Source: an uncultured Collinsella sp.
GTDB lineage: Bacteria; Actinomycetota; Coriobacteriia; Coriobacteriales; Coriobacteriaceae
NCBI GenBank assembly: GCA_902494295.1
Contig: CABUSL010000014.1
Span: 1 to 23,922 of the forward strand
DNA: 23,922 bases
Reading direction: 5' to 3'
Shown here: in pieces, positions 14,766 through 22,158 of the stretch
Position numbering within the stretch: the stretch's first letter is position 1
Layout: each line of letters starts with the position of its first letter
Notes under the pieces: model-generated
Told to the model about the DNA's origin: nothing
Seen by the model: the letters and a program-made list of their open reading frames with translations, nothing else
Database searches by the model: none
Program-made: the position numbers and the translations under genes

Positions 14766-14772
14766 ATACAAA

Positions 14773-14806
14773 AAATGGAGCCTGTTCCATAAAACAGGCT
14801 CCATTT
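14773..14806 (-). terminator. rpsT terminator
   Basis: A perfect 14-bp stem (14793-14806 with 14773-14786) and a 6-base loop are followed on the minus strand by a run of six T overlapping the stem base. It begins 34 bases after the rpsT stop codon. This is the strongest intrinsic terminator in the window and insulates lepA from rpsT. Confidence 0.93.
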
Positions 14807-14840
14807 ATGCGCGTAATCTGTGTGGTGTGAAATTTACAAC

Positions 14841-15107
14841 TTAGGCGTTGATGCTGTTCACGAGCTTGGCAAGACCGGACTTGCGGTTGGAAGCCTGGTT
14901 CTTGTGGATAACATGCTTGGCGGCAGCCATGTCGAGACGCTTGGTGACGGTCTTGAGGGCAGCCTGGGCCTTCTCGGCGTCGCCCTCGGCGACGGCGGAC
15001 TGGACGTGCTTGGTCAGCGTCTTGAGCTCGGACTTGACAGCCTTGTTACGCATGCGAGCTGCCTCATTGGTGCGGATACGCTTCTTCTGAGACTTGATGT
15101 TTGCCAC
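14841..15107 (-). CDS. rpsT: 30S ribosomal protein S20
   Basis: S20 is a primary 16S rRNA-binding protein. The 88-residue basic product begins VANIKSQKKRIRTNEAARMRNK and ends with HVIHKNQASNRKSGLAKLVNSI, both diagnostic. The GTG at 15107 is preferred over an upstream ATG because AAAGGAA lies 7 bases before it and the length matches the family. It lies 133 bases downstream of holA and has its own terminator. comEC-holA-rpsT-lepA is a conserved Gram-positive order. A run of Ala, Lys and Glu in the middle is normal for S20. Confidence 0.97.
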   Translation of the reverse strand: MANIKSQKKRIRTNEAARMRNKAVKSELKTLTKHVQSAVAEGDAEKAQAALKTVTKRLDMAAAKHVIHKNQASNRKSGLAKLVNSINA

Positions 15108-15182
15108 TTCTGGAGTTCCTTTCGAGTTCCTTGCAAAAAATGTATGACACCTCTGAGACACGGTGAGGTCATGCAAGCGCCT

Positions 15183-15226
15183 ACTATAGCACGCTCCCTC
15201 TCAAAGGGATAGAACGAATTTGTCAA
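15183..15226 (-). promoter_or_regulatory. Candidate rpsT promoter region
   Basis: The minus strand has TATAGT (15188-15183), a good -10, 75 bases before the rpsT GTG, but only TATCCC at -35 spacing. A perfect TTGACA (15226-15221) lies 32 bases upstream of that hexamer, too far to pair with it and without a good -10 of its own. An rpsT promoter is likely here; the exact boxes are uncertain. Confidence 0.35.
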
Positions 15227-15240
15227 ATAGGCAGGTATCA

Positions 15241-16203
15241 TCACGATTTTCTCAAGATGTTCGTAATCCAGAGCAAAAGCGCGGTCTGAGAATCGGCCGA
15301 ACCCTTGAGCGCGAGCTCCACATCGACCGCACCCTCGAGCGCTGCGATGAGCTCTGCCATCGAAAAGCGACGTGCCCAGGTCAGGTGATTCTTGACCTGC
15401 CAGGACTGAAGCTTGAGTGTTGCGGCCAGCTCACGACCCTGACCGCGCGCATCGAGCGCCTTGGCGACGATCAGCTCGCGGATGCGGCCGCACAGCAATG
15501 TATAAGTCCACACGTAGCTCTTAGCGGGCAATAGATTGAAAAGCTCGAGCGAGCGTCGCATGTCACGGGCCGAGACCGCATTGAGAAAGTCCCAGGGTTG
15601 AACCTCGGCAGTGCGCACAATCCAGCGCTCCACATCGGCAAGCTCAATCTGGGGCGCCTCGACCATCTGAGCAAGCTTAGCCAAGTCGTTATCGAGCATG
15701 CGAGTGTTTTCACCCGAACGCGAGACGAGCTCCTCGGCGGCCGCCGTCGAGATCGACTTGCCGTGCTGCGTCGCCATCTGCTGCACGCGGCGCGGTAGCT
15801 CCCAGCGCTTGGTGCCGGAGCAATCGATCACAGCCTTCTTGTCGATCTTGGCGATCGCCTTATACAGGCGCGTGTTCTTGGCAAGCGAGTCGGCGATGAT
15901 GAGGCAGACCGTTGTGGGGCTGGGACTCGCCAGATACTCGACGAGCGGCTCCGAGACCGCCTTGGCGAGCTTTGAGCAGCCGTCAAGGATTACCAGGCGA
16001 AACTCGCTGCCCATCGGAAAGGTGTTAAGCGATCCGATAATGGACTCGATATCGGGGTCTTTGGTCATGTCGCGCTCGTCGAGGTTGAACTCAACCATAC
16101 CCGACTTTTCCAGACGCGCTTTCATACGCGAGACGGCGTGATCGCGCTTGACTCCGTCGGTACCGACAATCAGATATGCCGGCAGCAGACCGGTTTCGGA
16201 CAT
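15241..16203 (-). CDS. holA: DNA polymerase III delta subunit
   Basis: HolA is the clamp-loader subunit that opens the beta sliding clamp. The 320-residue product shows the N-terminal fold (LPAYLIVGTDGVKRDHAVSRM), LVILDGCSKLAKAVSEPLVEYLASPSPTTVCLI, and the C-terminal helical domain of the family. It lacks a P-loop, as expected for delta. The ATG at 16203 is chosen because GGGAGGGGA lies just upstream; an earlier in-frame ATG lacks one. It follows comEC by 78 bases, the usual comEC-holA neighbourhood. Confidence 0.93.
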   Translation of the reverse strand: MSETGLLPAYLIVGTDGVKRDHAVSRMKARLEKSGMVEFNLDERDMTKDPDIESIIGSLNTFPMGSEFRLVILDGCSKLAKAVSEPLVEYLASPSPTTVCLIIADSLAKNTRLYKAIAKIDKKAVIDCSGTKRWELPRRVQQMATQHGKSISTAAAEELVSRSGENTRMLDNDLAKLAQMVEAPQIELADVERWIVRTAEVQPWDFLNAVSARDMRRSLELFNLLPAKSYVWTYTLLCGRIRELIVAKALDARGQGRELAATLKLQSWQVKNHLTWARRFSMAELIAALEGAVDVELALKGSADSQTALLLWITNILRKS

Positions 16204-16281
16204 TGCGCTCCCCTCCCGCAGGCCTTCGTATTCGTTCCGTGCCATTCTAGCCCAGGGGCCCACCACACGCCAACGACGTCG

Positions 16282-18585
16282 TCACGGTCGCTGGCATCGC
16301 GTCGCAAAGCCATTCGCAGTCGGCGTGACGGTAATGTCGCCGTGTTCGATGGTGCACGCGAACACGCCGCCCGCTTCCTTAACGGCATCGATGCAGGCAT
16401 CGGACGGATGGCCGTATCGATTCCCCTCGCCCGCGCTCGCGAGGGAAAGCTCGGGCTTCAGGACGTCCAGCAACTCACCATCAACTGAAACCTTAGAGCC
16501 GTGATGCCCAAGTTTAAGGACATCGATATCCCCCACCTCCTGCACGAATTCCCGTTCTTGGTCAAGCTCGGCATCACCGGTGAGGAGTATGCGCAGGCCC
16601 TTGCCTTCCTGAACATAAGAGAGCAGCAGGACAAGCGAATCCTCATTTCCCTCGCCATCCACGGACTCGAATGGCCACACCACGCGGGCGCAAAAAGAGC
16701 CGATGTCGACCGTATCCCCACGGCACACCTGCCGATACTCCACGCCAGGTCGGTTCAATACCTCGGCAGGAGCATCCTCCAGCGCATCCGCCGCCACGGC
16801 AATCGTTCCGACCGAAAACTGTTCGAGCACGGCAGGCAGACCACCCCAGTGGTCCTCATCCCAATGCGTCACAAAGACGGCATCGATATGGTGCACGTTA
16901 TTGCGAACCAACGCCGCCACCACGCGCTCGTCGAGCCCGCAGTCGACGAGCGCCACTGCGCCGCCCTGGCGAATAAGAATCGCATCGGCCTGGCCCACAT
17001 CGAGCACCGTCACCGAAGGCGGAGCGAATCGATCCCAGTAGGCGTACGGAATCGCAGCCAAGAGCACCAGGCATGCAAGCCCCACCGCCATTGGACGTGC
17101 ACGGGGACGCGGCCACCGGACAAGCAGAACCGCCAGCAAACACGGCACTAGGTAAATCCACTTGCTATCGGGCGGCACACTCACGGATGCACCCGGCACG
17201 GCGGCAAACAGCTGCTCGAAAAACAGCGCGCAACGGGCGGCAATCATGGGCACAACGAGCGCCCAAGTCCGCAACGGTCCCACGAGCGAAAAGGGAACCA
17301 GCACGATGGACACGACGAGCAGTACGCTCACCACCGGACCGAGGACCGCATTTGCCAGCGGAGCAATGGGCGAGAACGTACCAAAGGCAGGAATGGTAAT
17401 GGGAAGTGTCGCCAGTTGCGAGCACAGCGTGACGGAAAGCATGCCGGCAACGCCCGACGGAACACTAAGCTCACCCAAAGCGTAGGTCGCATAGGGGCAA
17501 AAGCACAGAATGGCTAAGACGCTGGCACATGAAAGCTGAAAGCCCATCTCGAACAGAACCGTCGGCCGCAGCAGCACAAAGATGGACATGGTTACGAAGA
17601 GTGCCGAAATTCCGTGCCGGCGACGCCCCGCGCCGTTTACGACAAGCGTCGCGAACACCATGCAGCACGCGCGCACGGCCGAGGGAGACGCGCCCGTAAA
17701 GGCAACGTAGCCCACAAGCGTTATCGCCAATATCGCCCGCTGAAGACCACGTGAGCACCGAGTCTTTTGCAATACACCCTCGATTACAAACCCCACGATA
17801 GCCAAATGGCTGCCCGAGACGGCGATAAGATGCGCCGTTCCCGTCACCGAAAACCAGTCGCCCGCCGGCTGGGCGCGCAGCTCGGCCGAACGACCGCAGG
17901 CGACACCGGCTATGAGTGCACGCGCCGGGTCGGTCGCAGGCGCGATGGACGCAAGCAGCCCATTTCGCATCCGAAGAAGCGGCCCCGGAGAGTCCTCATC
18001 GACCGACAAAATCCGAACGACTTTAACCTTGCGCACCTCACCTCGGAGCACGCGCGATCGTCCATACGCATCGTTCTCAAAACGTGAAACGCGACCGATA
18101 ACACGCACGTGCGCCCCGACCTTGAGCTCGAGGTCGCACGATAGGCGAACCATTGCCAAGTTCTTACCGTCCGCGCGTGCCTCGCAGGTATAGGAAAACA
18201 CGTCGTCGTTTATGGATGGATCACCCTGCACGACAAACTCAAGGCTGCTTGCCGCTCGACCGTCGAGCGCCTTCGAGGCGCTTAGCGCGCCCACAGTCCA
18301 CCAGGCCGAGACGACCGCTCCCGCCACAAGACCGACGGACGCGGCATACAGCCACCGCTTCCAAGGGGCAAGCCACGCACAAGATTGAGCCAGCACAACG
18401 AATACCGCCGCCGCAACGGGGATGGCCCAAAGCGGCCCGACCGCCGAAGCCCGCTCCCACAGCAGCGCACCGGCGGCCACGTTGAGCACCAAGGCGCAGC
18501 TCATGCACATGCCGGCACACAGAGCCATCGTCCACGGCATCAGAGGCCGCGGAGGCATCACATGCTCGCGCTCGGTCGCACTCAT
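16282..18585 (-). CDS. comEC: ComEC/Rec2 DNA-uptake channel
   Basis: ComEC is the inner-membrane channel that carries single-stranded DNA into the cytoplasm in natural transformation. The 767 residues comprise N-terminal membrane segments, an extracytoplasmic OB-like part (about 100-200), the Competence domain with HLIAVSGSHLAIVG (252-265) and many membrane segments to about 515, and a C-terminal metallo-beta-lactamase-like domain starting at VTVLDVGQADAI (about 525) with HWDEDH (574-579), LLTGDAE and GHHGSK. All three classical regions are present and intact. The ATG overlaps the comEA stop as ATGA, implying translational coupling. Confidence 0.95.
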   Translation of the reverse strand: MSATEREHVMPPRPLMPWTMALCAGMCMSCALVLNVAAGALLWERASAVGPLWAIPVAAAVFVVLAQSCAWLAPWKRWLYAASVGLVAGAVVSAWWTVGALSASKALDGRAASSLEFVVQGDPSINDDVFSYTCEARADGKNLAMVRLSCDLELKVGAHVRVIGRVSRFENDAYGRSRVLRGEVRKVKVVRILSVDEDSPGPLLRMRNGLLASIAPATDPARALIAGVACGRSAELRAQPAGDWFSVTGTAHLIAVSGSHLAIVGFVIEGVLQKTRCSRGLQRAILAITLVGYVAFTGASPSAVRACCMVFATLVVNGAGRRRHGISALFVTMSIFVLLRPTVLFEMGFQLSCASVLAILCFCPYATYALGELSVPSGVAGMLSVTLCSQLATLPITIPAFGTFSPIAPLANAVLGPVVSVLLVVSIVLVPFSLVGPLRTWALVVPMIAARCALFFEQLFAAVPGASVSVPPDSKWIYLVPCLLAVLLVRWPRPRARPMAVGLACLVLLAAIPYAYWDRFAPPSVTVLDVGQADAILIRQGGAVALVDCGLDERVVAALVRNNVHHIDAVFVTHWDEDHWGGLPAVLEQFSVGTIAVAADALEDAPAEVLNRPGVEYRQVCRGDTVDIGSFCARVVWPFESVDGEGNEDSLVLLLSYVQEGKGLRILLTGDAELDQEREFVQEVGDIDVLKLGHHGSKVSVDGELLDVLKPELSLASAGEGNRYGHPSDACIDAVKEAGGVFACTIEHGDITVTPTANGFATRCQRP

Positions 18586-19295
18586 ACGCAGATGGAATCT
18601 TTGATTTTGGCAAGTTTCTTCTCGCCGATTCCCGACACACGCATCAGATCGTCAACCGAGGCAAAAGCACCGTTCTTTGTCCGCTCATCGATAATCGACT
18701 GGGCCATGGAGGGACCGATGCCAGAGAGCGTCTGCAGCTCTGCCGCGCTTGCCGTATTGATATTTACTAGGCCTGTTGCGCCACTCACGCCCGATGATGC
18801 GGAAGCCCCACCATCAACACCGGCTTCCGCAATGGACGCCTGCTGCTCCCCTACCGTTGGAACGTGAATCTTCTGTCCATCGACGACCTTAGATGCCCGA
18901 TTGAGCCCCGTAACGTCTGCCTCGGGCGCCAGCCCGCCGGCGGCATCAATCGCCTGAGCCACCCGCGCGCCGTCCTTGAGACGATATACACCGGGCGACA
19001 CAACGGCGCCATCAACATCGACATAAACCTCTGCCGCGGCAGACGCCTTAGGCGAAGAGCCTTCGGATGTCTTTCCGCTCGAGGCATCGCCGGATCCCGG
19101 CTCCACTAACGAACCCGAACCATCAGTGCGCTCAAACGACACACTGTCGGCACCGCCGCCAAGGTTCGCCATCGCCAGTCCACTCGCCATCGCAATGACG
19201 ACCAGTATCGCCATCACCACTGCCTTATGACCGAGCAGCTTGTCCGCCAAGCGGTCCATCCGTTTGACCCGTTCGTGTTGTTCGCGCTGCGCCAT
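18582..19295 (-). CDS. comEA: ComEA DNA receptor
   Basis: ComEA is the membrane-anchored receptor that binds double-stranded DNA outside the cell and hands it to ComEC. The 237-residue protein has a basic N-terminus, one membrane segment (about 24-44), a Ser/Gly-rich linker, an SLBB domain (about 88-146, VYVDVDGAVVSPGVYRL) and a double helix-hairpin-helix C-terminus (GLVNINTASAAELQTLSGIG, then VSGIGEKKLAKIK). The ATG at 19295 has GGGAGG 7 bases upstream; an upstream in-frame ATG would add 26 residues without a binding site. The arrangement is that of Gram-positive ComEA. Confidence 0.95.
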   Translation of the reverse strand: MAQREQHERVKRMDRLADKLLGHKAVVMAILVVIAMASGLAMANLGGGADSVSFERTDGSGSLVEPGSGDASSGKTSEGSSPKASAAAEVYVDVDGAVVSPGVYRLKDGARVAQAIDAAGGLAPEADVTGLNRASKVVDGQKIHVPTVGEQQASIAEAGVDGGASASSGVSGATGLVNINTASAAELQTLSGIGPSMAQSIIDERTKNGAFASVDDLMRVSGIGEKKLAKIKDSICV

Positions 19296-19352
19296 AGCAA
19301 AACCTCCCAACAACATCGTGTCAGGAAAAGAGTCCTGCAACTGCCACGCTCC

Positions 19353-19364
19353 AAAACCGGTTTT
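19353..19364. promoter_or_regulatory. Perfect 12-bp palindrome upstream of comEA
   Basis: AAAACCGGTTTT lies 57 bases before the comEA start codon, in the region where its promoter should be. A possible -10, TAAAAC, overlaps it, with TTGGTC 18 bases upstream. It could be an operator, but only one copy is visible and no regulator is known from the window. Confidence 0.3.
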
Positions 19365-19376
19365 AGCGGTCAAACC

Positions 19377-19409
19377 AAAAACCGACCAAAACCTTGCACA
19401 AATCTGTCC
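19377..19409 (-). repeat. Recurrent intergenic motif, copy 2
   Basis: The minus strand carries GGACAG-ATTTGT, six extra bases, then TTTTGGTCGGTTTT. This matches the motif at 125-149, which has the same blocks without the insertion. Here it lies upstream of comEA, just after the thiI terminator. The hairpin that accompanies copy 1 is much weaker here. The function is unknown. Confidence 0.5.
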
Positions 19410-19468
19410 ATTTATTCAGGCACACGTCAGCAAATGAACACTTAGCCGCAAAATGCCCAGATAGCAAA

Positions 19469-19498
19469 AGACCGACGATGCAGGCGCATCGTCGGTCT
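19469..19498 (-). terminator. thiI operon terminator
   Basis: A perfect 13-bp stem (19486-19498 with 19469-19481) with a 4-base loop is followed on the minus strand by TTTTGC. It starts 10 bases after the thiI stop codon and ends the mihF-gmk-rpoZ-thiI unit. Confidence 0.9.
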
Positions 19499-19508
19499 AT
19501 GCACAAAA

Positions 19509-20753
19509 TTACTCGTGATCTTGGTAAATCTCACGCGGAGCAAGCTCCGAATGTTTGCGTTTTAAGGTCTTAGGGGCCTTATACGTGTTGCTCTCGAAGT
19601 CGATGTACTCGGTCTGCTTGAGCAGGCGCTCGATCATCTCCTTGTGATCGAACAACTCCCAGGCCTCATGCACGGCGTCGAGTTTAGCGTGCGTCTCGGG
19701 ACGGCGCGGCATAAACAGCGTGCAGCAGTCGGGAGCGGCCTCAGTCGAGATATCGAACGTACCGATCTCCTCGGCGCGTGCGATGATCTCCTGTTTGTCC
19801 GAACCGATGAGAGGACGGAACACGGGGATCTTCACGGCCTCGTTGACGGCCATGATGTTCTCAAGCGTTTGGGAGGCAACCTGCCCAAGTGATTCGCCCG
19901 TAACGATGGCCTTGGCACCCTCGATATGTGCAATGCGCTCGGCAACCGAATACATAATGCGGCGATACATAATCACGCGCAGGTTGCTGGGACAGGTGAC
20001 CGAAATCTCACGCTGGCAGTCGCCAAACGGCACCACGTACAGGCGGCCGATCTGGACACCCGGCTCAAGCGCACGGATGATGTCCTGCACCAGGTATTCA
20101 CTCGTGTCGGGCGTCTGCGGACGACCGGAGAAATGCACCGGCACGCACACCGCGCCGCGACGCGCGAGCATCCAGGTCGCCACCGGAGAATCGATACCCG
20201 ACGACAGAAGCGTCACGACCTTGCCGGCAGAACCCACCGGCAGACCGCCCACGCCACGCTCGGAGCGCGCATACACGTAGACGCTACCCTGGACCACCAG
20301 TACGTGCACCATCGCATCGGGGTCGTGCATTTGAACCTTTTTATCGGGGAAGGCCTCGCACAGTACCTCGCCCACCTGACGATTGATATCAATCGAGGTG
20401 AGCTCATAGTCGGTATTGGAGCGCTTGGCGTGCACCTTAAACGAATCGAAAGGACCAAACTCGCGCAGCGCCTTGACGGCGGCGGCACAGTACTCCTGCG
20501 GGTCGCGGTTAGTGTGATACGCCAAAGACACACGAGCAACGCCGGGAACGGTGCGAATGACACGCGCCGCCTCATCGGCCTGATGCTCGTTAAAGGTCAC
20601 GAGGATATAACCGGAAATTCGAGACACGGCATTCACGGAAAAGGCGGCCAAGGCCGCCTTGATGTTATCCATGAGGATATGCTCAAAATGTGCGCGGTTC
20701 TTACCCTTCAGTCCAACCTCGTGATAGTGGACCAGGCAGACGCGAGCCGCCAT
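19509..20753 (-). CDS. thiI: tRNA 4-thiouridine synthase ThiI
   Basis: ThiI adenylates U8 of tRNA and transfers sulfur to give 4-thiouridine; in some bacteria it also serves thiamine thiazole synthesis. The order is an N-terminal ferredoxin-like region and THUMP domain (to about 165), then a PP-loop ATPase domain with SSGIDS (184-189), and PDCCTLFMPR near 341-350, where a cysteine (343 or 344) matches the position of the catalytic cysteine. The protein has 414 residues and no rhodanese domain, as in Bacillus-type ThiI, so sulfur must come from a separate desulfurase. The ATG directly abuts the rpoZ stop (TAAATG). Confidence 0.95.
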   Translation of the reverse strand: MAARVCLVHYHEVGLKGKNRAHFEHILMDNIKAALAAFSVNAVSRISGYILVTFNEHQADEAARVIRTVPGVARVSLAYHTNRDPQEYCAAAVKALREFGPFDSFKVHAKRSNTDYELTSIDINRQVGEVLCEAFPDKKVQMHDPDAMVHVLVVQGSVYVYARSERGVGGLPVGSAGKVVTLLSSGIDSPVATWMLARRGAVCVPVHFSGRPQTPDTSEYLVQDIIRALEPGVQIGRLYVVPFGDCQREISVTCPSNLRVIMYRRIMYSVAERIAHIEGAKAIVTGESLGQVASQTLENIMAVNEAVKIPVFRPLIGSDKQEIIARAEEIGTFDISTEAAPDCCTLFMPRRPETHAKLDAVHEAWELFDHKEMIERLLKQTEYIDFESNTYKAPKTLKRKHSELAPREIYQDHE

Positions 20754-21035
20754 TTAGGCTTCAGCAACCTTGTGGCCGAGCGACTTCTCGTAACGGGCCT
20801 CGTCGTAAGAGATGTCACCGTCGACAATCTCGTCCATAGCCATCGAGATAGTGTCGGCACCGGAAAGCCCGATGGTGATGTCATCGACATCCTGGACGGC
20901 AAGCACGCGGTTGTGCTGGCCACGCAGCATGCTATTGATGTCGCAGGCGCGCTTGGAGGCAAGCGAAGCGAGCAGGAAGCGGTTGTGATCGGTCTTCTCC
21001 AGAAGATCGTCAATGCAAGGCTTTACAACGGACAC
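20754..21035 (-). CDS. rpoZ: RNA polymerase omega subunit
   Basis: Omega assists assembly and stability of RNA polymerase by holding the beta' subunit. The 93-residue product has the family's N-terminal helical block (CIDDLLEKTDHNRFLLASLASKRACDIN) and a C-terminal ISYDEA region. The start is a GTG at 21035, 5 bases after the gmk stop codon, with GAGG and AAAGGA upstream. The gmk-rpoZ order is widespread and supports the call. It abuts thiI without a gap. Confidence 0.93.
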   Translation of the reverse strand: MSVVKPCIDDLLEKTDHNRFLLASLASKRACDINSMLRGQHNRVLAVQDVDDITIGLSGADTISMAMDEIVDGDISYDEARYEKSLGHKVAEA

Positions 21036-21040
21036 GGACC

Positions 21041-21610
21041 TCAGATCCTTTCATGCATATCGAGAACGCGAACGAGCTCATCGGTCGCGCGGTCGAGATC
21101 GTCATTTACCACGACGTCGTCGTAGCGGTCGGCAAGGGCAAGCTCATCGGCGGCGTTTGCCATACGCAGCTCAATCGTCTCGGGCGTCTCGGTACCGCGA
21201 CCGACTAGACGCTCGCGGAGCACCTCAAGCGAAGGCGGCTTGATAAAGATCAGCACGGCCTCGGGGAAACGCTCCTTCACCTGCAGGGCGCCCTGGACAT
21301 CGATCTCCAAAATCAGAGATGCGCCAGAGGCGAGCTTGGATGTGACCTCGCTCACCAACGTGCCGTAGCAGTTACCGTGGACCTCGGCCCACTCAACAAA
21401 CTCACCGTTTGCCACGCGGCGGTCGAACTCCTCGCGCGTCAGAAAAAAGTAGTTGACGCCGTCGACCTCACCTTTGCGTGGTGCTCGCGTGGTAGCCGAA
21501 ACCGTCAGGCCCAGGTTCGAGCGGCGCTCGCGCACACGAGTGACGAGCGTACCCTTGCCTGCGCCTGACGGTCCAGAAATCACAAAGAGCTTGGAATCCT
21601 GAGCGCTCAC
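21041..21610 (-). CDS. gmk: Guanylate kinase
   Basis: Gmk phosphorylates GMP and dGMP to the diphosphates. The 189-residue product has P-loop GPSGAGKG (13-20), the GMP-binding region TTRAPRKGEVDGVNYFF and the lid region, at normal length. The GTG at 21610 directly follows the mihF stop codon (TAAGTG), so translation is probably coupled; no strong Shine-Dalgarno site is seen. The order mihF-gmk-rpoZ is the standard actinobacterial one. Confidence 0.97.
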   Translation of the reverse strand: MSAQDSKLFVISGPSGAGKGTLVTRVRERRSNLGLTVSATTRAPRKGEVDGVNYFFLTREEFDRRVANGEFVEWAEVHGNCYGTLVSEVTSKLASGASLILEIDVQGALQVKERFPEAVLIFIKPPSLEVLRERLVGRGTETPETIELRMANAADELALADRYDDVVVNDDLDRATDELVRVLDMHERI

Positions 21611-21919
21611 TTATTTGGTCAGCTGCTCGAGGAGCTGCTCGCGCTGACGGACGCCGAGGCCCTGGACGCGACGGGTAGCGGAGATACCGAGCTCCTCCAT
21701 GATCTTGGCGGCCTTGGCCTTGCCATAACCAGGGAGAGACTCGATGAGGGTGGAAACCTTCATGCGGGAAGCGATGGGGTCATCGGAGTTGAGCACGGAC
21801 TCGAGGGACTTCTCGCCCTTCTTAATCTGCTCGCGAAGCTCAGCGCGGGCGTGACGTGCGGCAGCAGCCTTCTCAAGAGCCTGCTTGCGCTGCTCATCGG
21901 TAAGCTGAGGGAGTGCCAT
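21611..21919 (-). CDS. mihF: Actinobacterial integration host factor (mIHF)
   Basis: mIHF is a small nucleoid-associated protein of Actinobacteria, unrelated to the HU/IHF fold, that binds and bends DNA and is needed for some phage integrations. The 102 residues have a charged N-terminal helix (LTDEQRKQALEKAAAARHAR) and a helix-two-turn-helix domain with LPGYGKAKAAKIMEELGIS and TRRVQGLGVRQREQL. The ATG at 21919 (MALPQ) has GGAGG about 6 bases upstream; an ATG four codons earlier would overlap that site. It is the first gene of its unit, with a 239-base gap upstream that contains a palindromic element and promoter-like sequences. Confidence 0.95.
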   Translation of the reverse strand: MALPQLTDEQRKQALEKAAAARHARAELREQIKKGEKSLESVLNSDDPIASRMKVSTLIESLPGYGKAKAAKIMEELGISATRRVQGLGVRQREQLLEQLTK

Positions 21920-21960
21920 TCGTACCTCCAAAAAGTTAGGTTATATCTGATTCAATAATT

Positions 21961-21992
21961 GGCATTTTAGCACGTAGAACGTACAAAATGCC
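21961..21992. promoter_or_regulatory. 32-bp palindromic element upstream of mihF
   Basis: Outer arms GGCATTTT and AAAATGCC (21961-21968, 21985-21992) enclose an inner ACGT-AGA-ACGT (72-75 and 79-82 of the same hundred), giving two nested symmetrical blocks about one centre. No T tract follows on either strand, so a terminator is unlikely. It lies 41 bases before the mihF start codon and either downstream of, or overlapping, the candidate promoters. An operator, possibly for mIHF autoregulation, is inferred. Confidence 0.55.
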
Positions 21993-22007
21993 CAATCGCG
22001 GCTCCAT

Positions 22008-22036
22008 AGGTTAGACGATACCCGCAAAAAGTGCAA
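22008..22036 (-). promoter_or_regulatory. Candidate mihF promoter
   Basis: On the minus strand TTGCAC (22036-22031) and TAACCT (22013-22008) are separated by 17 bases, about 88 bases before the mihF ATG. An alternative -10, TATAAC (21945-21940), lies nearer the gene and would place the palindromic element over its -35 region. I cannot decide between them. Confidence 0.4.
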
Positions 22037-22055
22037 TATACTGCGCCCAAAGTTA

Positions 22056-22113
22056 AGCCCCTGACCTGCGATTCCACACAAAGGATGGGAAAGTTTACGC
22101 AGGCACAGGGGCT
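22056..22113. terminator. Long imperfect hairpin after pyrF
   Basis: Arms AGCCCCTG-A-CCTGCG (22056-22070) and its near complement (22098-22113) give 8 and 6 bp of pairing around a small internal loop, with a 27-base apical loop. On the minus strand the stem is followed by TTAACTTTGG, and on plus by ATTTTG, so either tail is weak. It lies 45 bases after the pyrF stop codon and most likely ends the pyr transcript. The large loop is unusual for a terminator. Confidence 0.5.
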
Positions 22114-22158
22114 ATTTTGTGCTAATGAGACCCAAAAGTGGTGACTTAGGGGAATCTT

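Noticed and set aside
22056..22113. T-box, PyrR-type attenuator or other known riboswitch
   Set aside because: No T-box sequence or PyrR-binding loop is seen, and the hairpin follows pyrF rather than preceding the operon.
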